From Oleiagrimonas sp963747595 (GTDB lineage Bacteria; Pseudomonadota; Gammaproteobacteria; Xanthomonadales; Rhodanobacteraceae), in NCBI GenBank assembly GCA_963747595.1, contig CAVVFO010000001.1, positions 248,001 to 312,000 of the forward strand: a stretch of 64,000 bases of DNA, read 5' to 3'. Shown here in pieces: positions 1 to 8,179 of the stretch. Positions within the stretch are counted from its first letter, which is position 1. Each line of letters starts with the position of its first letter. The notes beneath the pieces are model-generated. The model had not been told where the DNA came from. It searched no databases and was given only the letters and a program-made list of their open reading frames with translations. A program made the translations under genes and the position numbers.

Positions 1-983
1 AGGAGCTGGGCTGGGCGCAGAAACTGGGCATGACCACCATGCGCGTGTTCCTGCACAACCTGCTGTGGCAGAAGGATCCGAAAGGATTCAAGCAGCGCAT
101 CCGCACCTTCCTGAAGATTGCCGCCAGGCACCACATCAAGCCCATCTTCGTGCTGTTCGATTCGTGCTGGGATCCGGATCCGAAACTGGGTCCGCAGCAT
201 CCGCCCATCCCCGGGGTGCACAACTCCGGATGGGTGCAGGCCCCGGGCGCGAAGATGCTGGACGACCCCTCCAGCTACGCGAAGCTGGAAGCCTACGTGA
301 AGGACATCGTCGGCAGCTTCGCCCACGACAAGCGCGTGCTGGCCTGGGACGTGTGGAACGAGCCGGACAACCCCGGCGGCGGTGACTACGGCGCGCAGGA
401 ACCGAAGGACAAGTTCCAGCGTGTCGCGACGCTGCTGCCCAAGGTCTTCGCGTGGGCCCGCAGCCAGCACCCCGATCAGCCGCTGACCAGCGCCGTCTGG
501 CATGACGGCAGCTGGGCACACTCGAACCTGCACAACCTCAATGCCGTGGAACGTACGCAGCTGACACAATCGGACGTGATCTCGTTCCACGAATACAACT
601 TTCCCGAGAAGTTCCTGGCGCGCATCAAGCAGCTGCGCACGTACGGCCGGCCCATCATCTGTACCGAATACATGGCGCGGAGCGCCGGTTCGACCATCGA
701 CAACGAGTTGCCCATCGGCAAGCGCCTGAACGTGGGCATGGTCAACTGGGGTTTCGTCAAGGGCAAGACCCAGACCAACCTGCCGTGGAATTCCTGGCAG
801 CGCCCGTACACGCTGCAACAGCCGACCATCTGGTTCCACGACCTGCTGCACAAGGACGGGACGCCTTACCGCAAGCGCGAAGCACGGATCATCCGAGCAT
901 TGACGCATTCACCCAAGGGGGAGGTGCCATTGAAGGCGCTGACACCGGCGGCTGGCATGCACATGAGAGCAGCAACGCACTGA
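1..983 (+). CDS. GH5-like (clan GH-A) glycoside hydrolase, 5' end missing
   Basis: The reading frame is open to the left edge (first full codon at base 3), so the N-terminus and any signal peptide lie outside. The visible part reads as a TIM-barrel retaining glycosidase. The segment WNEP carries the likely acid/base Glu (codon 360-362) and ICTEYMA carries the likely nucleophile Glu (codon 666-668), the usual NEP/TE pair of clan GH-A. Proteins of this type are often annotated cellulase or 1,4-beta-xylanase, but the substrate cannot be read from sequence. It lies upstream of a TonB receptor and a GH43 enzyme in the same direction, so a role in breaking down the same polysaccharide is inferred. 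It ends 270 bp before the receptor, which has its own candidate promoter. Confidence 0.8.
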   Translation, partial: ELGWAQKLGMTTMRVFLHNLLWQKDPKGFKQRIRTFLKIAARHHIKPIFVLFDSCWDPDPKLGPQHPPIPGVHNSGWVQAPGAKMLDDPSSYAKLEAYVKDIVGSFAHDKRVLAWDVWNEPDNPGGGDYGAQEPKDKFQRVATLLPKVFAWARSQHPDQPLTSAVWHDGSWAHSNLHNLNAVERTQLTQSDVISFHEYNFPEKFLARIKQLRTYGRPIICTEYMARSAGSTIDNELPIGKRLNVGMVNWGFVKGKTQTNLPWNSWQRPYTLQQPTIWFHDLLHKDGTPYRKREARIIRALTHSPKGEVPLKALTPAAGMHMRAATH

Positions 984-1095
984 CTGCCCGCGGGTGATCA
1001 CTGCCTGAGCCGTTGAGTTGAATCCGGGCAGGCGGCTGTTCTCGCTCGTCGGTGTGGAAGGGCTGAGCCGGCCACAGCGGAGGCTGGAGCGGGCA

Positions 1096-1138
1096 TTGGA
1101 ACCGCCTATTCCAGTCGATTATATTATGGTATGACAAA
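1096..1138 (+). promoter_or_regulatory. Candidate promoter and DgoR-like operator for the TonB receptor
   Basis: A possible -35 (TTGGAA, 1096-1101) and -10 (TATATT, 1120-1125) are 18 bp apart. Overlapping the -10, bases 1124-1138 read TTATGGTATGACAAA. Its complement contains TTGTCATACCA, which matches 10 of 11 bases of the core of the perfect operator in front of dgoR (14964-14988). This suggests the receptor is controlled by the same FadR-type repressor. Both the promoter and the shared control are inference. Confidence 0.4.
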
Positions 1139-1213
1139 ACGGAAACTTTATGGCATGGTGTCACCACGTCGAAGTAATTGACCCAGGCGCATCCATTGTC
1201 CACACATCCATTG

Positions 1214-1229
1214 GGATACCCGGGTATCC
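1214..1229. promoter_or_regulatory. 16-bp perfect palindrome in the receptor leader
   Basis: GGATACCCGGGTATCC is a perfect palindrome, flanked by TTG on the left and CAA on the right with one extra base. It sits just upstream of the receptor ribosome-binding site (GGGGAGG) and downstream of the candidate promoter. It could be an operator or an mRNA hairpin. No regulator can be assigned. Confidence 0.4.
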
Positions 1230-1253
1230 AACCTTGAAGAGGGGAGGCACAAA

Positions 1254-4073
1254 ATGAACGGCACCCGTTACTCGGTTTCTTTGCTGGCGGCCATGATCGC
1301 GGCATCGTTGGGCCAGGCGCAGGCGGCGACGCCCTTGTCGGCATCGCAAAATTCCGCCAGCGAGGGCGCTCAGACGACAACATCGTCCAATACCGCCGCG
1401 ACCAAAAAGAAGTCCCGGAAGGCCAAGGCAGCATCGTCCGCAGAGAAATCGGCGACGCAGCTGGAGACCGTCACCGTGACCTCGTCGCTGATGAAAAGCC
1501 TGCAGAGCGCGCAGACCATCAAGCGTGATTCCCGCATGATTGTCGACGCGGTGGTGGCCGAGGACATCGGCAAGCTGCCGGACAACAGCGTGGCGGACGC
1601 GCTGCAACGCGTCACCGGCGTGCAGGTTGCACAGGGTTTCCAGGGCGAGACCAATTCGGTGGTGGTGCGCGGCCTGCCCAACGTGGTCACGACGTTGAAC
1701 GGACGCCAGATCATCAGTTCGGGCGGGCGCCAGTTCGCATTCCAGGATCTGCCGGCGACGGCTGTCAGGGCCCTGAAGGTCTACAAATCGACCGGAGCCG
1801 ACATGGTGGCCGGGGGCATTGCCGGGACCGTGGATATCGATACCTTCCGTCCGTTCGACTTCAAGGGCAAAAAGATCGCCGCCACGTTGACCGAAACGCA
1901 CCAGAAATACGGCAACCATACCGATCCCACCGCCAGTTTCCTGGTCAGTGACCGCTGGAAGACCGATGACGCGGGCGAGTTCGGCGCCCTGCTGAATGCC
2001 GGCATCACCACGCTGCACTATGACTACAACGTCTCCTATGTGGACGACAACCTGACGAGTGTACTCACGGATGGGTCCGGCAATCCGGTGCGCACGAACA
2101 ACGGCAACCTGGTGGTCGGAAACAATCAGTATGGCGCCAACTACAACGTTGGTTATCGCCAGCGTCCGGAGACCAACTACGCTCTGCAATGGCGGCCCAA
2201 TGACAACACGGAGATCTACATGGAAGGTCTCTACACGTGGAATTCGGACCACTACAACCAGACGTACTATTTCTCAGGGCCGCAGAACCGCGTGCCGCCT
2301 TCCCAGTTCTCGGTGAGCGGCAGCTGCTTTCCGGACGGGCAGAACGGCTCGCCTTATGAGGGGCAAACGATCTGTCCGCTGACCAGCGCGCAATTCACCG
2401 GCAACTACTATGCGGCCACCAGCACCCAGGCACGTCAGGAGCACGGTCACAATATCCAGAATTCCATTGGTGCGAAGTGGCATAGCGGCGATCTCAAGCT
2501 GTCCACCGACCTGAGCCGCACGTCCTCGAGCTACGAGGTCAAGAATTTCGTCATCGACACATTCATCGATGCATACAACCAGCCGCTCACCACCTACTAC
2601 AAGTATCCCAATACCTGGGGGCTTGCCGGCAACACGCAGCGCGACCCGTCCCAGTATTACCTGAACGGGCTGTATCAGCAGTGGAACAACAACGCGGCAA
2701 CGCAGGATGCCTGGCGCGGCGATGGCAACTACTACATCGGTGGCAACTTCTTCAGCTCGATCGATTTCGGGCTGCGTTATGCTAAAACCGATACCACGGC
2801 CCAGGGCGCCCAGTTCGATCAGTTTCCTCCTGGCGGCGCCTACCTGCCCAACGGTGCTCCCAATCCAGCCAACAATGTGTTGGCCCGCTTTGGATCTTCG
2901 TATTTCTGTCCGATCCCACGTGACGGTTCCGTTGCCGACGGTGCCCTCAGCGGGTGCTACGACTATCTGATAAACAACAAGAATGGCCTGCGCAATTATT
3001 ACGGGTTGGCGGATGGCAAGTTGCCCTCGCAGAAGGGGCAGTTCTTCAATATTGGCGAGAAGGTCTATTCGGCCTACTTCCAGATCAACTACGCCAATGA
3101 CTTGTTCGGTCTGCCGTACAACGGTGTGATCGGTTTGCGCGTGAACAAGGTCAAGCGCAATCTCAATGCCTATGATTTTGACACTGCGACCGGTCTGTAT
3201 TCGCCGACCAGCCAGGGGACCGACGAAAACAACGTCTTGCCCAATGCCACGTTCAACCTGCACCTGACGAACGACCTGAAGATGCGTCTGTCGGCAGGCA
3301 AGACCATCTCCTATCCTGGCTTCGGTCAGCTCAATCCGTCGCTGACATTGAGCCCGGCCACCGCCAATACCATCGCCACCGGCGGGGGCGGCAATCCGAA
3401 CCTGAAACCCATCAAGTCCGACAACTACGATGCTTCGCTGGAATGGTATTTCAGCGACGTGGGCTCGTTGACCGGGGCTGTCTTCTATCATGACATCAAC
3501 GGCTATATCGAGAACTATTCCCGCGAGGAAACCATCAACGGCACCAATTACCTGATCTCCGGTCCGCAAAGCTCGGGTCAGGGGCATCTGGATGGCGCGG
3601 AACTGGCCTACACGCAGTTCTTCACCTTCCTGCCCGGTCCGCTGAGTGGCCTGGGCCTGCAGGCCAACTACACGCGTATCCAGAGTGCGCTCAAGACGCC
3701 GAACCCCACAGGTGACGGTTTCATCACCCGGCCGTTCCAGAATGTGTCCAAGAACAACTACAACCTGATACTGCTGTATCAGAAGTACGGCGTCTCTGCA
3801 CGGCTTGCCTACAATTACCGCAGCCGTTACCCGGAGTTCTTCCTCGCAGGGGGAAATGTGATCGGCGGTAACGCGCAGATGCATGATCAGTCCGCCAACA
3901 TGCTGGATTTGTCGCTCAGCTATGACCTCACGAAGAATCTCACCGTGGTGTTGAATGCCACGAACCTCAATCATGCGGTCTTCCACTCCTACGCGGGATC
4001 CGGCAAGGCGTTGCCGCAGGATCTGCGCTATCAGGACCGTTCGGTCGGATTGGGGGTGCGGCTCAAGTTGTGA
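1254..4073 (+). CDS. TonB-dependent outer-membrane receptor
   Basis: This 939-residue receptor probably takes up oligosaccharides across the outer membrane using TonB energy. It begins with a signal peptide (cleavage near AQA-AT, about residue 24) and a low-complexity Ala/Ser/Thr/Lys stretch. A TonB-box-like LETVTVTSS lies near residue 71. The plug domain follows, with the typical DIGKLPDNSVADALQRV and VVVRGLPN segments. A 22-strand-type barrel with many aromatic strands closes the protein. Size and motifs fit the TonB-Xanth-Caul type (TIGR01782) common in Xanthomonads and Caulobacter. The ATG has a strong GGGGAGG site. The next gene, a secreted GH43 enzyme, starts about 90 bp after the stop beyond a long hairpin. 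Substrate is inferred from neighbours only. Confidence 0.92.
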   Translation: MNGTRYSVSLLAAMIAASLGQAQAATPLSASQNSASEGAQTTTSSNTAATKKKSRKAKAASSAEKSATQLETVTVTSSLMKSLQSAQTIKRDSRMIVDAVVAEDIGKLPDNSVADALQRVTGVQVAQGFQGETNSVVVRGLPNVVTTLNGRQIISSGGRQFAFQDLPATAVRALKVYKSTGADMVAGGIAGTVDIDTFRPFDFKGKKIAATLTETHQKYGNHTDPTASFLVSDRWKTDDAGEFGALLNAGITTLHYDYNVSYVDDNLTSVLTDGSGNPVRTNNGNLVVGNNQYGANYNVGYRQRPETNYALQWRPNDNTEIYMEGLYTWNSDHYNQTYYFSGPQNRVPPSQFSVSGSCFPDGQNGSPYEGQTICPLTSAQFTGNYYAATSTQARQEHGHNIQNSIGAKWHSGDLKLSTDLSRTSSSYEVKNFVIDTFIDAYNQPLTTYYKYPNTWGLAGNTQRDPSQYYLNGLYQQWNNNAATQDAWRGDGNYYIGGNFFSSIDFGLRYAKTDTTAQGAQFDQFPPGGAYLPNGAPNPANNVLARFGSSYFCPIPRDGSVADGALSGCYDYLINNKNGLRNYYGLADGKLPSQKGQFFNIGEKVYSAYFQINYANDLFGLPYNGVIGLRVNKVKRNLNAYDFDTATGLYSPTSQGTDENNVLPNATFNLHLTNDLKMRLSAGKTISYPGFGQLNPSLTLSPATANTIATGGGGNPNLKPIKSDNYDASLEWYFSDVGSLTGAVFYHDINGYIENYSREETINGTNYLISGPQSSGQGHLDGAELAYTQFFTFLPGPLSGLGLQANYTRIQSALKTPNPTGDGFITRPFQNVSKNNYNLILLYQKYGVSARLAYNYRSRYPEFFLAGGNVIGGNAQMHDQSANMLDLSLSYDLTKNLTVVLNATNLNHAVFHSYAGSGKALPQDLRYQDRSVGLGVRLKL

Positions 4074-4091
4074 ATCCGGTTGCTGACAAGG

Positions 4092-4140
4092 CCACCTGTC
4101 CGACCGCACCGGCATTGCGCCGGTGCGGTCGGACAGGTGG
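4092..4140. repeat. 22-bp perfect inverted repeat between receptor and GH43 gene
   Basis: The left arm (4092-4113) and right arm (4119-4140) are exactly complementary, with a 5-base loop. No T-run follows, so it is not a classical terminator. It may protect or attenuate the receptor mRNA and so uncouple receptor and enzyme levels. It lies inside the open frame of the next gene, which argues that the gene starts downstream of it. Confidence 0.8.
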
Positions 4141-4162
4141 ATACCGTCGGAATCAGCCGCCG

Positions 4163-6436
4163 TTGCGGTACGTGTTTGCTCTTCTCATGGCAGTCGGTGC
4201 GCTGGTTGCGTCGGCGCCGCTGGCGGCACACCCGGCGCCCGGGGCCACGTTTGTCAATCCGTTGTTCAAGGGTGGCGATCCCTGGGTGACCCGGTACCGC
4301 GGGGTCTATTACTATTCGGCCTCCAACTGCGGTATCGCCGATATCTGCGTCAAGCATGCACGCACCTTGACCGGTTTGGCCAAGGCACGTTGGATCGGCG
4401 TATGGAACCACGCCGACGCCAGCACTCCGAATGCGCACGATGTCTGGGCGCCCGAGCTGCATCACATCAAGGGCCGCTGGTACATCTATTATGCCGCCGA
4501 CGATGGCGACAACGACCACCACCGGTTGTACGTCCTGAGTGCCGACAACCCCCTGGGGCCGTTCAAGGAGGCGCATACCGGACTGCCCCACGGACGCCTG
4601 GAGGACTCCACCGACCATTGGGCCATCGATCCCGATGTCTTCACGGCCGCCGATGGCAAGCTGTATCTGACCTGGTCGTGTACCAATCATTCCGATGCGC
4701 GCTTTCCGCAGCGCATCTGCCTGGCACGCCTGCGCGATCCGACGCACATCAGCAGCCCGACGGCATTCATCTCCACGCCGACCCGGCCGTGGGAGACACG
4801 CGGCAAGCCCATTCAGGAAGGGCCCGTGGGGTACACCCGGGACGGGCACACCTACATCACCTATTCGGCAAGCGCCAGCTGGATCGCCAATGATTATGCG
4901 GTGGGGCTGCTCGCGCTGACACCGGGGGCCTCGCCCCTGAATCCCTCCTCATGGACGAAATCCGGCCCGATCTTCGATCATCATGGCGGGGTCTACGGCC
5001 CGGGTTCGGTGGTGTTCGTGCCCTCCCCGGATGGCACGCAGTACTGGAATCTCTACCACGCCATCGACCGCACGACGTGTTCGCCCGCATATGACTGCAG
5101 GGACATTCGCATGCAGCGGATGCACTTCGATGCAAAGGGCGCGCCCGTTCTCGGTGATCCCGTCGATCCCGGCGTCCCGCTGCACGTGCCCTCGGGTGAT
5201 GAAGGTGCCGTGGCATCGGGGTCTGCGGGAAGTGGGCGCTGGATCGGTGCCTGGAGCGCGTCCATGCTGAAGGAGCCGATCCCGCCGGCGGTCTACAGGA
5301 AACAGCCACAGACCACGCCCGCTCTGGATTACCAGACGGTGCGCATGATGCTGCAGTCGGGGGCACCGGGGTCGCGTGTACGCATCCGGATCTCCAACCG
5401 GTTCGGGACGCATCCGCTGCACATCGACGCGAGCAGTATCGGCAAGCGTGCCAGGGCTGCTGGCCCGGCACTGATCGGATCCAGCCTGCATGCCTTGCGT
5501 TTTGGTGGTCGGCGCCAGGTCACGATTCCAGCCGGCGCAACCTACCTCAGCGATCCGGTGCATATGTCGATCCGGGCCGGTGAATCGCTCGGGGTCAGCC
5601 TGTTCGTGCGCGGCAAGGTGACACCGCGCACGTGGCATCCGGATGCCAGGATGCGTAACTATATTTCGGCCAGGGGCGACTTTACCCAAGCAGCCGACAT
5701 GCCCGTGCAGAAGCGTATTGGCGGCGACGACTGGCTGTCGGGCATCGAGGTCACGGCGCGGGCGGGGGTGGGCGTCATCGTCGCCCTGGGCGACTCGATC
5801 ACCAACGGCTATCAGTCCAGTGTCGATGCGAATGCGCGCTACACCGATGCGTTGATGCGGCGGCTGCGCAAGGCAGCGGGGCATCAGTGTGTACGCACCG
5901 TGCTGAACGAAGGCATCGATGGCAATCAGGTGGCGGCCTATCACGGCACATACGGCACCGGGCAAAGCATGGTGCAGCGTTTCGACCGCGATGTACTGGG
6001 ACAGAGCGGTGTCCATGACGTCGTGGTGCTGGGTGGCATCAACGACATCGGTGAACCGACCATGGTGGCCAGGGCGCGCGGCGGCCGCATCGACGCTGAC
6101 ACCACCGCGCGCCACGTGATCCAGGGGCTGCGTCAAATCATCCGCAAGGCGCACGCCGCCGGCCTGCGCGTCTACGGGGCCACGCTGACGCCCTTCACAG
6201 CGGCGTCCGGCGCGTATTCCACGGCCGGCGAGCAGGCGCGGCAACAGATCAACACCTGGATTCGCCACAGTGGGCAGTACGATGCAGTGATCGACTTCGA
6301 CGCCGCCATGCGTGATCCGGCGCATCCCGAACGTATCCGCCCGGAGTACGACAGCGGCGATCACCTTCATCCGAACGATCGTGGCTACAGCGCCATGGCG
6401 GCCGCCGTGCCGCTGCGTCTCTTTGGCTGCCACTGA
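4163..6436 (+). CDS. Secreted GH43 glycosidase fused to SGNH/GDSL esterase
   Basis: This two-enzyme protein is probably exported to attack arabinose- or xylose-containing side chains and their esters. The frame is open from a GTG at 4070 that overlaps the receptor stop, but that region is filled by the perfect hairpin. A TTG at 4163 gives a clean signal peptide (RYVFALLMAVGALVASAPLA), so I prefer it; ATG 4187 is another option. The first half is a five-bladed propeller of GH43 type. VNPLFKGGDP carries the catalytic base Asp, AIDPDVF the pKa-modulating Asp and QEGPVGY the acid Glu. The second half has a beta-rich lead-in followed by SGNH blocks: GDSIT (Ser nucleophile), GGIND and DHLHPN (Asp/His). 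Specificities (arabinofuranosidase or xylosidase; acetyl esterase) are inferred from family. Confidence 0.85.
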   Translation: MRYVFALLMAVGALVASAPLAAHPAPGATFVNPLFKGGDPWVTRYRGVYYYSASNCGIADICVKHARTLTGLAKARWIGVWNHADASTPNAHDVWAPELHHIKGRWYIYYAADDGDNDHHRLYVLSADNPLGPFKEAHTGLPHGRLEDSTDHWAIDPDVFTAADGKLYLTWSCTNHSDARFPQRICLARLRDPTHISSPTAFISTPTRPWETRGKPIQEGPVGYTRDGHTYITYSASASWIANDYAVGLLALTPGASPLNPSSWTKSGPIFDHHGGVYGPGSVVFVPSPDGTQYWNLYHAIDRTTCSPAYDCRDIRMQRMHFDAKGAPVLGDPVDPGVPLHVPSGDEGAVASGSAGSGRWIGAWSASMLKEPIPPAVYRKQPQTTPALDYQTVRMMLQSGAPGSRVRIRISNRFGTHPLHIDASSIGKRARAAGPALIGSSLHALRFGGRRQVTIPAGATYLSDPVHMSIRAGESLGVSLFVRGKVTPRTWHPDARMRNYISARGDFTQAADMPVQKRIGGDDWLSGIEVTARAGVGVIVALGDSITNGYQSSVDANARYTDALMRRLRKAAGHQCVRTVLNEGIDGNQVAAYHGTYGTGQSMVQRFDRDVLGQSGVHDVVVLGGINDIGEPTMVARARGGRIDADTTARHVIQGLRQIIRKAHAAGLRVYGATLTPFTAASGAYSTAGEQARQQINTWIRHSGQYDAVIDFDAAMRDPAHPERIRPEYDSGDHLHPNDRGYSAMAAAVPLRLFGCH

Positions 6437-6437
6437 G

Positions 6438-6465
6438 CGCAGCGCCGCCCCCGCGCGGCGCTGCG
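6438..6465. repeat. GC-rich hairpin after the GH43-SGNH gene
   Basis: CGCAGCGCCGC (6438-6448) pairs perfectly with 6455-6465 across a 6-base loop, directly after the stop codon. There is no T-run. It lies between convergent genes and probably marks the 3' end of the message. Confidence 0.5.
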
Positions 6466-6640
6466 GCCATGACGATCGCGCACGTTCACGGCGGCGCAAC
6501 GGGGCGTCCCACGCACTCCTCCGCGCGTTTAAATGCTGCGGTGGTCGGCCGCATGCCCCCAGGTCATCCTGAGACCAGTCTGGCACCGGCGCCGGCGCTT
6601 TCCCCTGTACGAGATGGTCAGCTGCGCCGCCAGCGGGTGT

Positions 6641-7966
6641 TCAATGCGTGAGCTGCGCGCGGGCCGGCAACGTGCCGCTGCCGTAGCGAACCTCGCAGCG
6701 ACCGTGTGCGCCGCGCATGCGCGTTGCCGCCATGTACAGATAACTCCCGCTCGCATTCAAAGGCAGCAGCGGTGAACTGTAGCCGGGACAGCCGGTTTCA
6801 CCTTTCTCCTTGTCATAGCCGCCGGTCGGGCGGACCACGAACGGCGCAGCAATTTTCCGCCACGGTCCGTTGCCCAGATGGGTGTTGATCATCAGATCCC
6901 GCCCCGAGGCATGCTTGATCACCTTGATGTGACCGTCGCTGCCGGACACGATGCGCTGGCCGGAGACGATCAGCGTGCCGTTCTTGCCACCGGCCGCAGA
7001 CCATGCCAGGTACGGCGTGTGCAGGAAGTGCTGACCACTGCGTGTCTGCACGCGATGTCCGAGGTTCGAGGCAGGGCGCCAATCCAGGCCGTCCGGCGAG
7101 GTCTTGAAGTAGACCGAGCACGTCTCGTCCGGGTCAAGGCTGGAACCGGGGCCTAGCTTGCAGTCCTCGAAAGTCATGGCGTAACGGCCGTTGGGCAAAT
7201 GTACCACCGTCGCCATGCCGGGGCGCTGCGTGTTGTCCTTGATGGCCACATCACGGACCTCGTGCCCCCAAGTGCGACCGCCATCGGAGGACACCGTGTG
7301 CGCCAGGATCTGGCTGTAACCGTGGGCCGACGGCCGTTCATCGGAGAAATAACACGCCAGGTCGCCATTGCCGGCGATGGCGAATGCCGGTTCCCAGATG
7401 CCGTGCCCCGGAGTCTTGCCCATCTGCGACTCGGCCGCGCAATCGCTGCGGTAGTGCCAGCTCTTGCCGTGGTCGCGACTGACGAAGACTTCGATACGCT
7501 GTTGCCTGAAGTCGCCACGGCGCCATGCTGTGCCGGCAGCCAGCAAGGTGCCGGCGGGCAAGTCGCCGACGGTGCGCGAAAGCTCGAAAAGCGTGGGCGC
7601 ACCGATGTCCCAGTTCCTGCGTGTGGCATGGACGGTGCTGATCGGCCCGGGCGACCACGTTTTGCCGTGGTCGGTCGAGCGGTAGACGGGAAAGTCGGCA
7701 GTGGCCGGATGTGGCCGGGTCAGCGAAAAGGTGGCCAGCAACGTGCCGTTGGCACGGCCGCTGTGCGCAAGCCGGATGACGCGCGGGTAGCCGGCATCGT
7801 CATGCGGGTGGCCGGCCCGGCGCGGTGAGTACAGCACATGGGCCCCGTCGCTGGCCGCGGCGCCGGCCGGTACCGGGGGCAGCATCAAGGCAACCAGGGC
7901 AACCGCCGCACCGGCCTGCAGCAACGGTCGACGTGCGTATCTGGAACAGATGGCTGCAACTGGCAT
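6641..7966 (-). CDS. Exported six-bladed propeller glycosidase, GH93/sialidase-like
   Basis: The protein is predicted to be exported and to act on extracellular or periplasmic glycans. The N-terminus (from ATG 7966) holds a signal with paired arginines before a hydrophobic run (ARRPLLQAG, then ALVALMLPP), so Tat export is possible. A TTG at 7990 would add eight residues. The body contains BNR/Asp-box repeats (STDHGKTW, SRDHGKSW, SSDGGRTW) typical of sialidase-fold propellers. The sequence around GHGIWEPAF, YFSDE and RPGMATVV resembles GH93 exo-arabinanases more than true sialidases. With GH43, GH5-like and GH3 enzymes around it, arabinan cleavage is the better guess; sialic acid release is unlikely here. 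It is transcribed separately from galP, which ends in a terminator. Confidence 0.7.
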   Translation of the reverse strand: MPVAAICSRYARRPLLQAGAAVALVALMLPPVPAGAAASDGAHVLYSPRRAGHPHDDAGYPRVIRLAHSGRANGTLLATFSLTRPHPATADFPVYRSTDHGKTWSPGPISTVHATRRNWDIGAPTLFELSRTVGDLPAGTLLAAGTAWRRGDFRQQRIEVFVSRDHGKSWHYRSDCAAESQMGKTPGHGIWEPAFAIAGNGDLACYFSDERPSAHGYSQILAHTVSSDGGRTWGHEVRDVAIKDNTQRPGMATVVHLPNGRYAMTFEDCKLGPGSSLDPDETCSVYFKTSPDGLDWRPASNLGHRVQTRSGQHFLHTPYLAWSAAGGKNGTLIVSGQRIVSGSDGHIKVIKHASGRDLMINTHLGNGPWRKIAAPFVVRPTGGYDKEKGETGCPGYSSPLLPLNASGSYLYMAATRMRGAHGRCEVRYGSGTLPARAQLTH

Positions 7967-8005
7967 GGCTTTCTCTACCGTCTGCGACAACAGTGTCGAG
8001 CCTGC

Positions 8006-8034
8006 AGACTAGAATTAGTATTATTTAATGTCAA
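8006..8034 (-). promoter_or_regulatory. Candidate promoter of the GH93-like gene
   Basis: On the minus strand a perfect TTGACA (8034-8029) is followed after 17 bases by TAGTCT (8011-8006). The region is unusually AT-rich for this genome. The -10 is poor, so the assignment is tentative. Confidence 0.35.
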
Positions 8035-8120
8035 TTGAGGGGCGGTTGCCTGATGCAAGGCTGCATCGGTTTCATGGATCTTGGTGGAATCACCGCGGAG
8101 GATCTGGCAAAGGGTCTGGC

Positions 8121-8155
8121 AAAAAAAAACGGCCGGATGTTCAGTCCGGCCGTTT
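8121..8155 (-). terminator. Intrinsic terminator after galP
   Basis: An 11-bp stem (8127-8137 with 8145-8155, 7-base loop) is followed on the minus strand by a run of T (complement of the A tract at 8121-8129), 25 bp past the galP stop. Confidence 0.85.
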
Positions 8156-8179
8156 CCTGCGTCTGGATGAGGTCGGGCG

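Noticed and set aside
2274..4115. Long minus-strand open frame (613 codons) opposite the TonB receptor
   Set aside because: It mirrors the receptor gene; GC-rich third positions keep the opposite frame open. The translation shows no domain and no ribosome site.
4949..6586. Long minus-strand frame opposite the GH43-SGNH gene
   Set aside because: Composition is Arg/His/Gly-rich, as expected for a shadow frame, while the plus strand has catalytic motifs.
6641..7966. True sialidase (sialic-acid hydrolase) for the BNR-repeat protein
   Set aside because: Asp boxes are shared by many propellers; neighbours concern arabinose and galactose, and no sialic-acid transport or catabolic gene is present.
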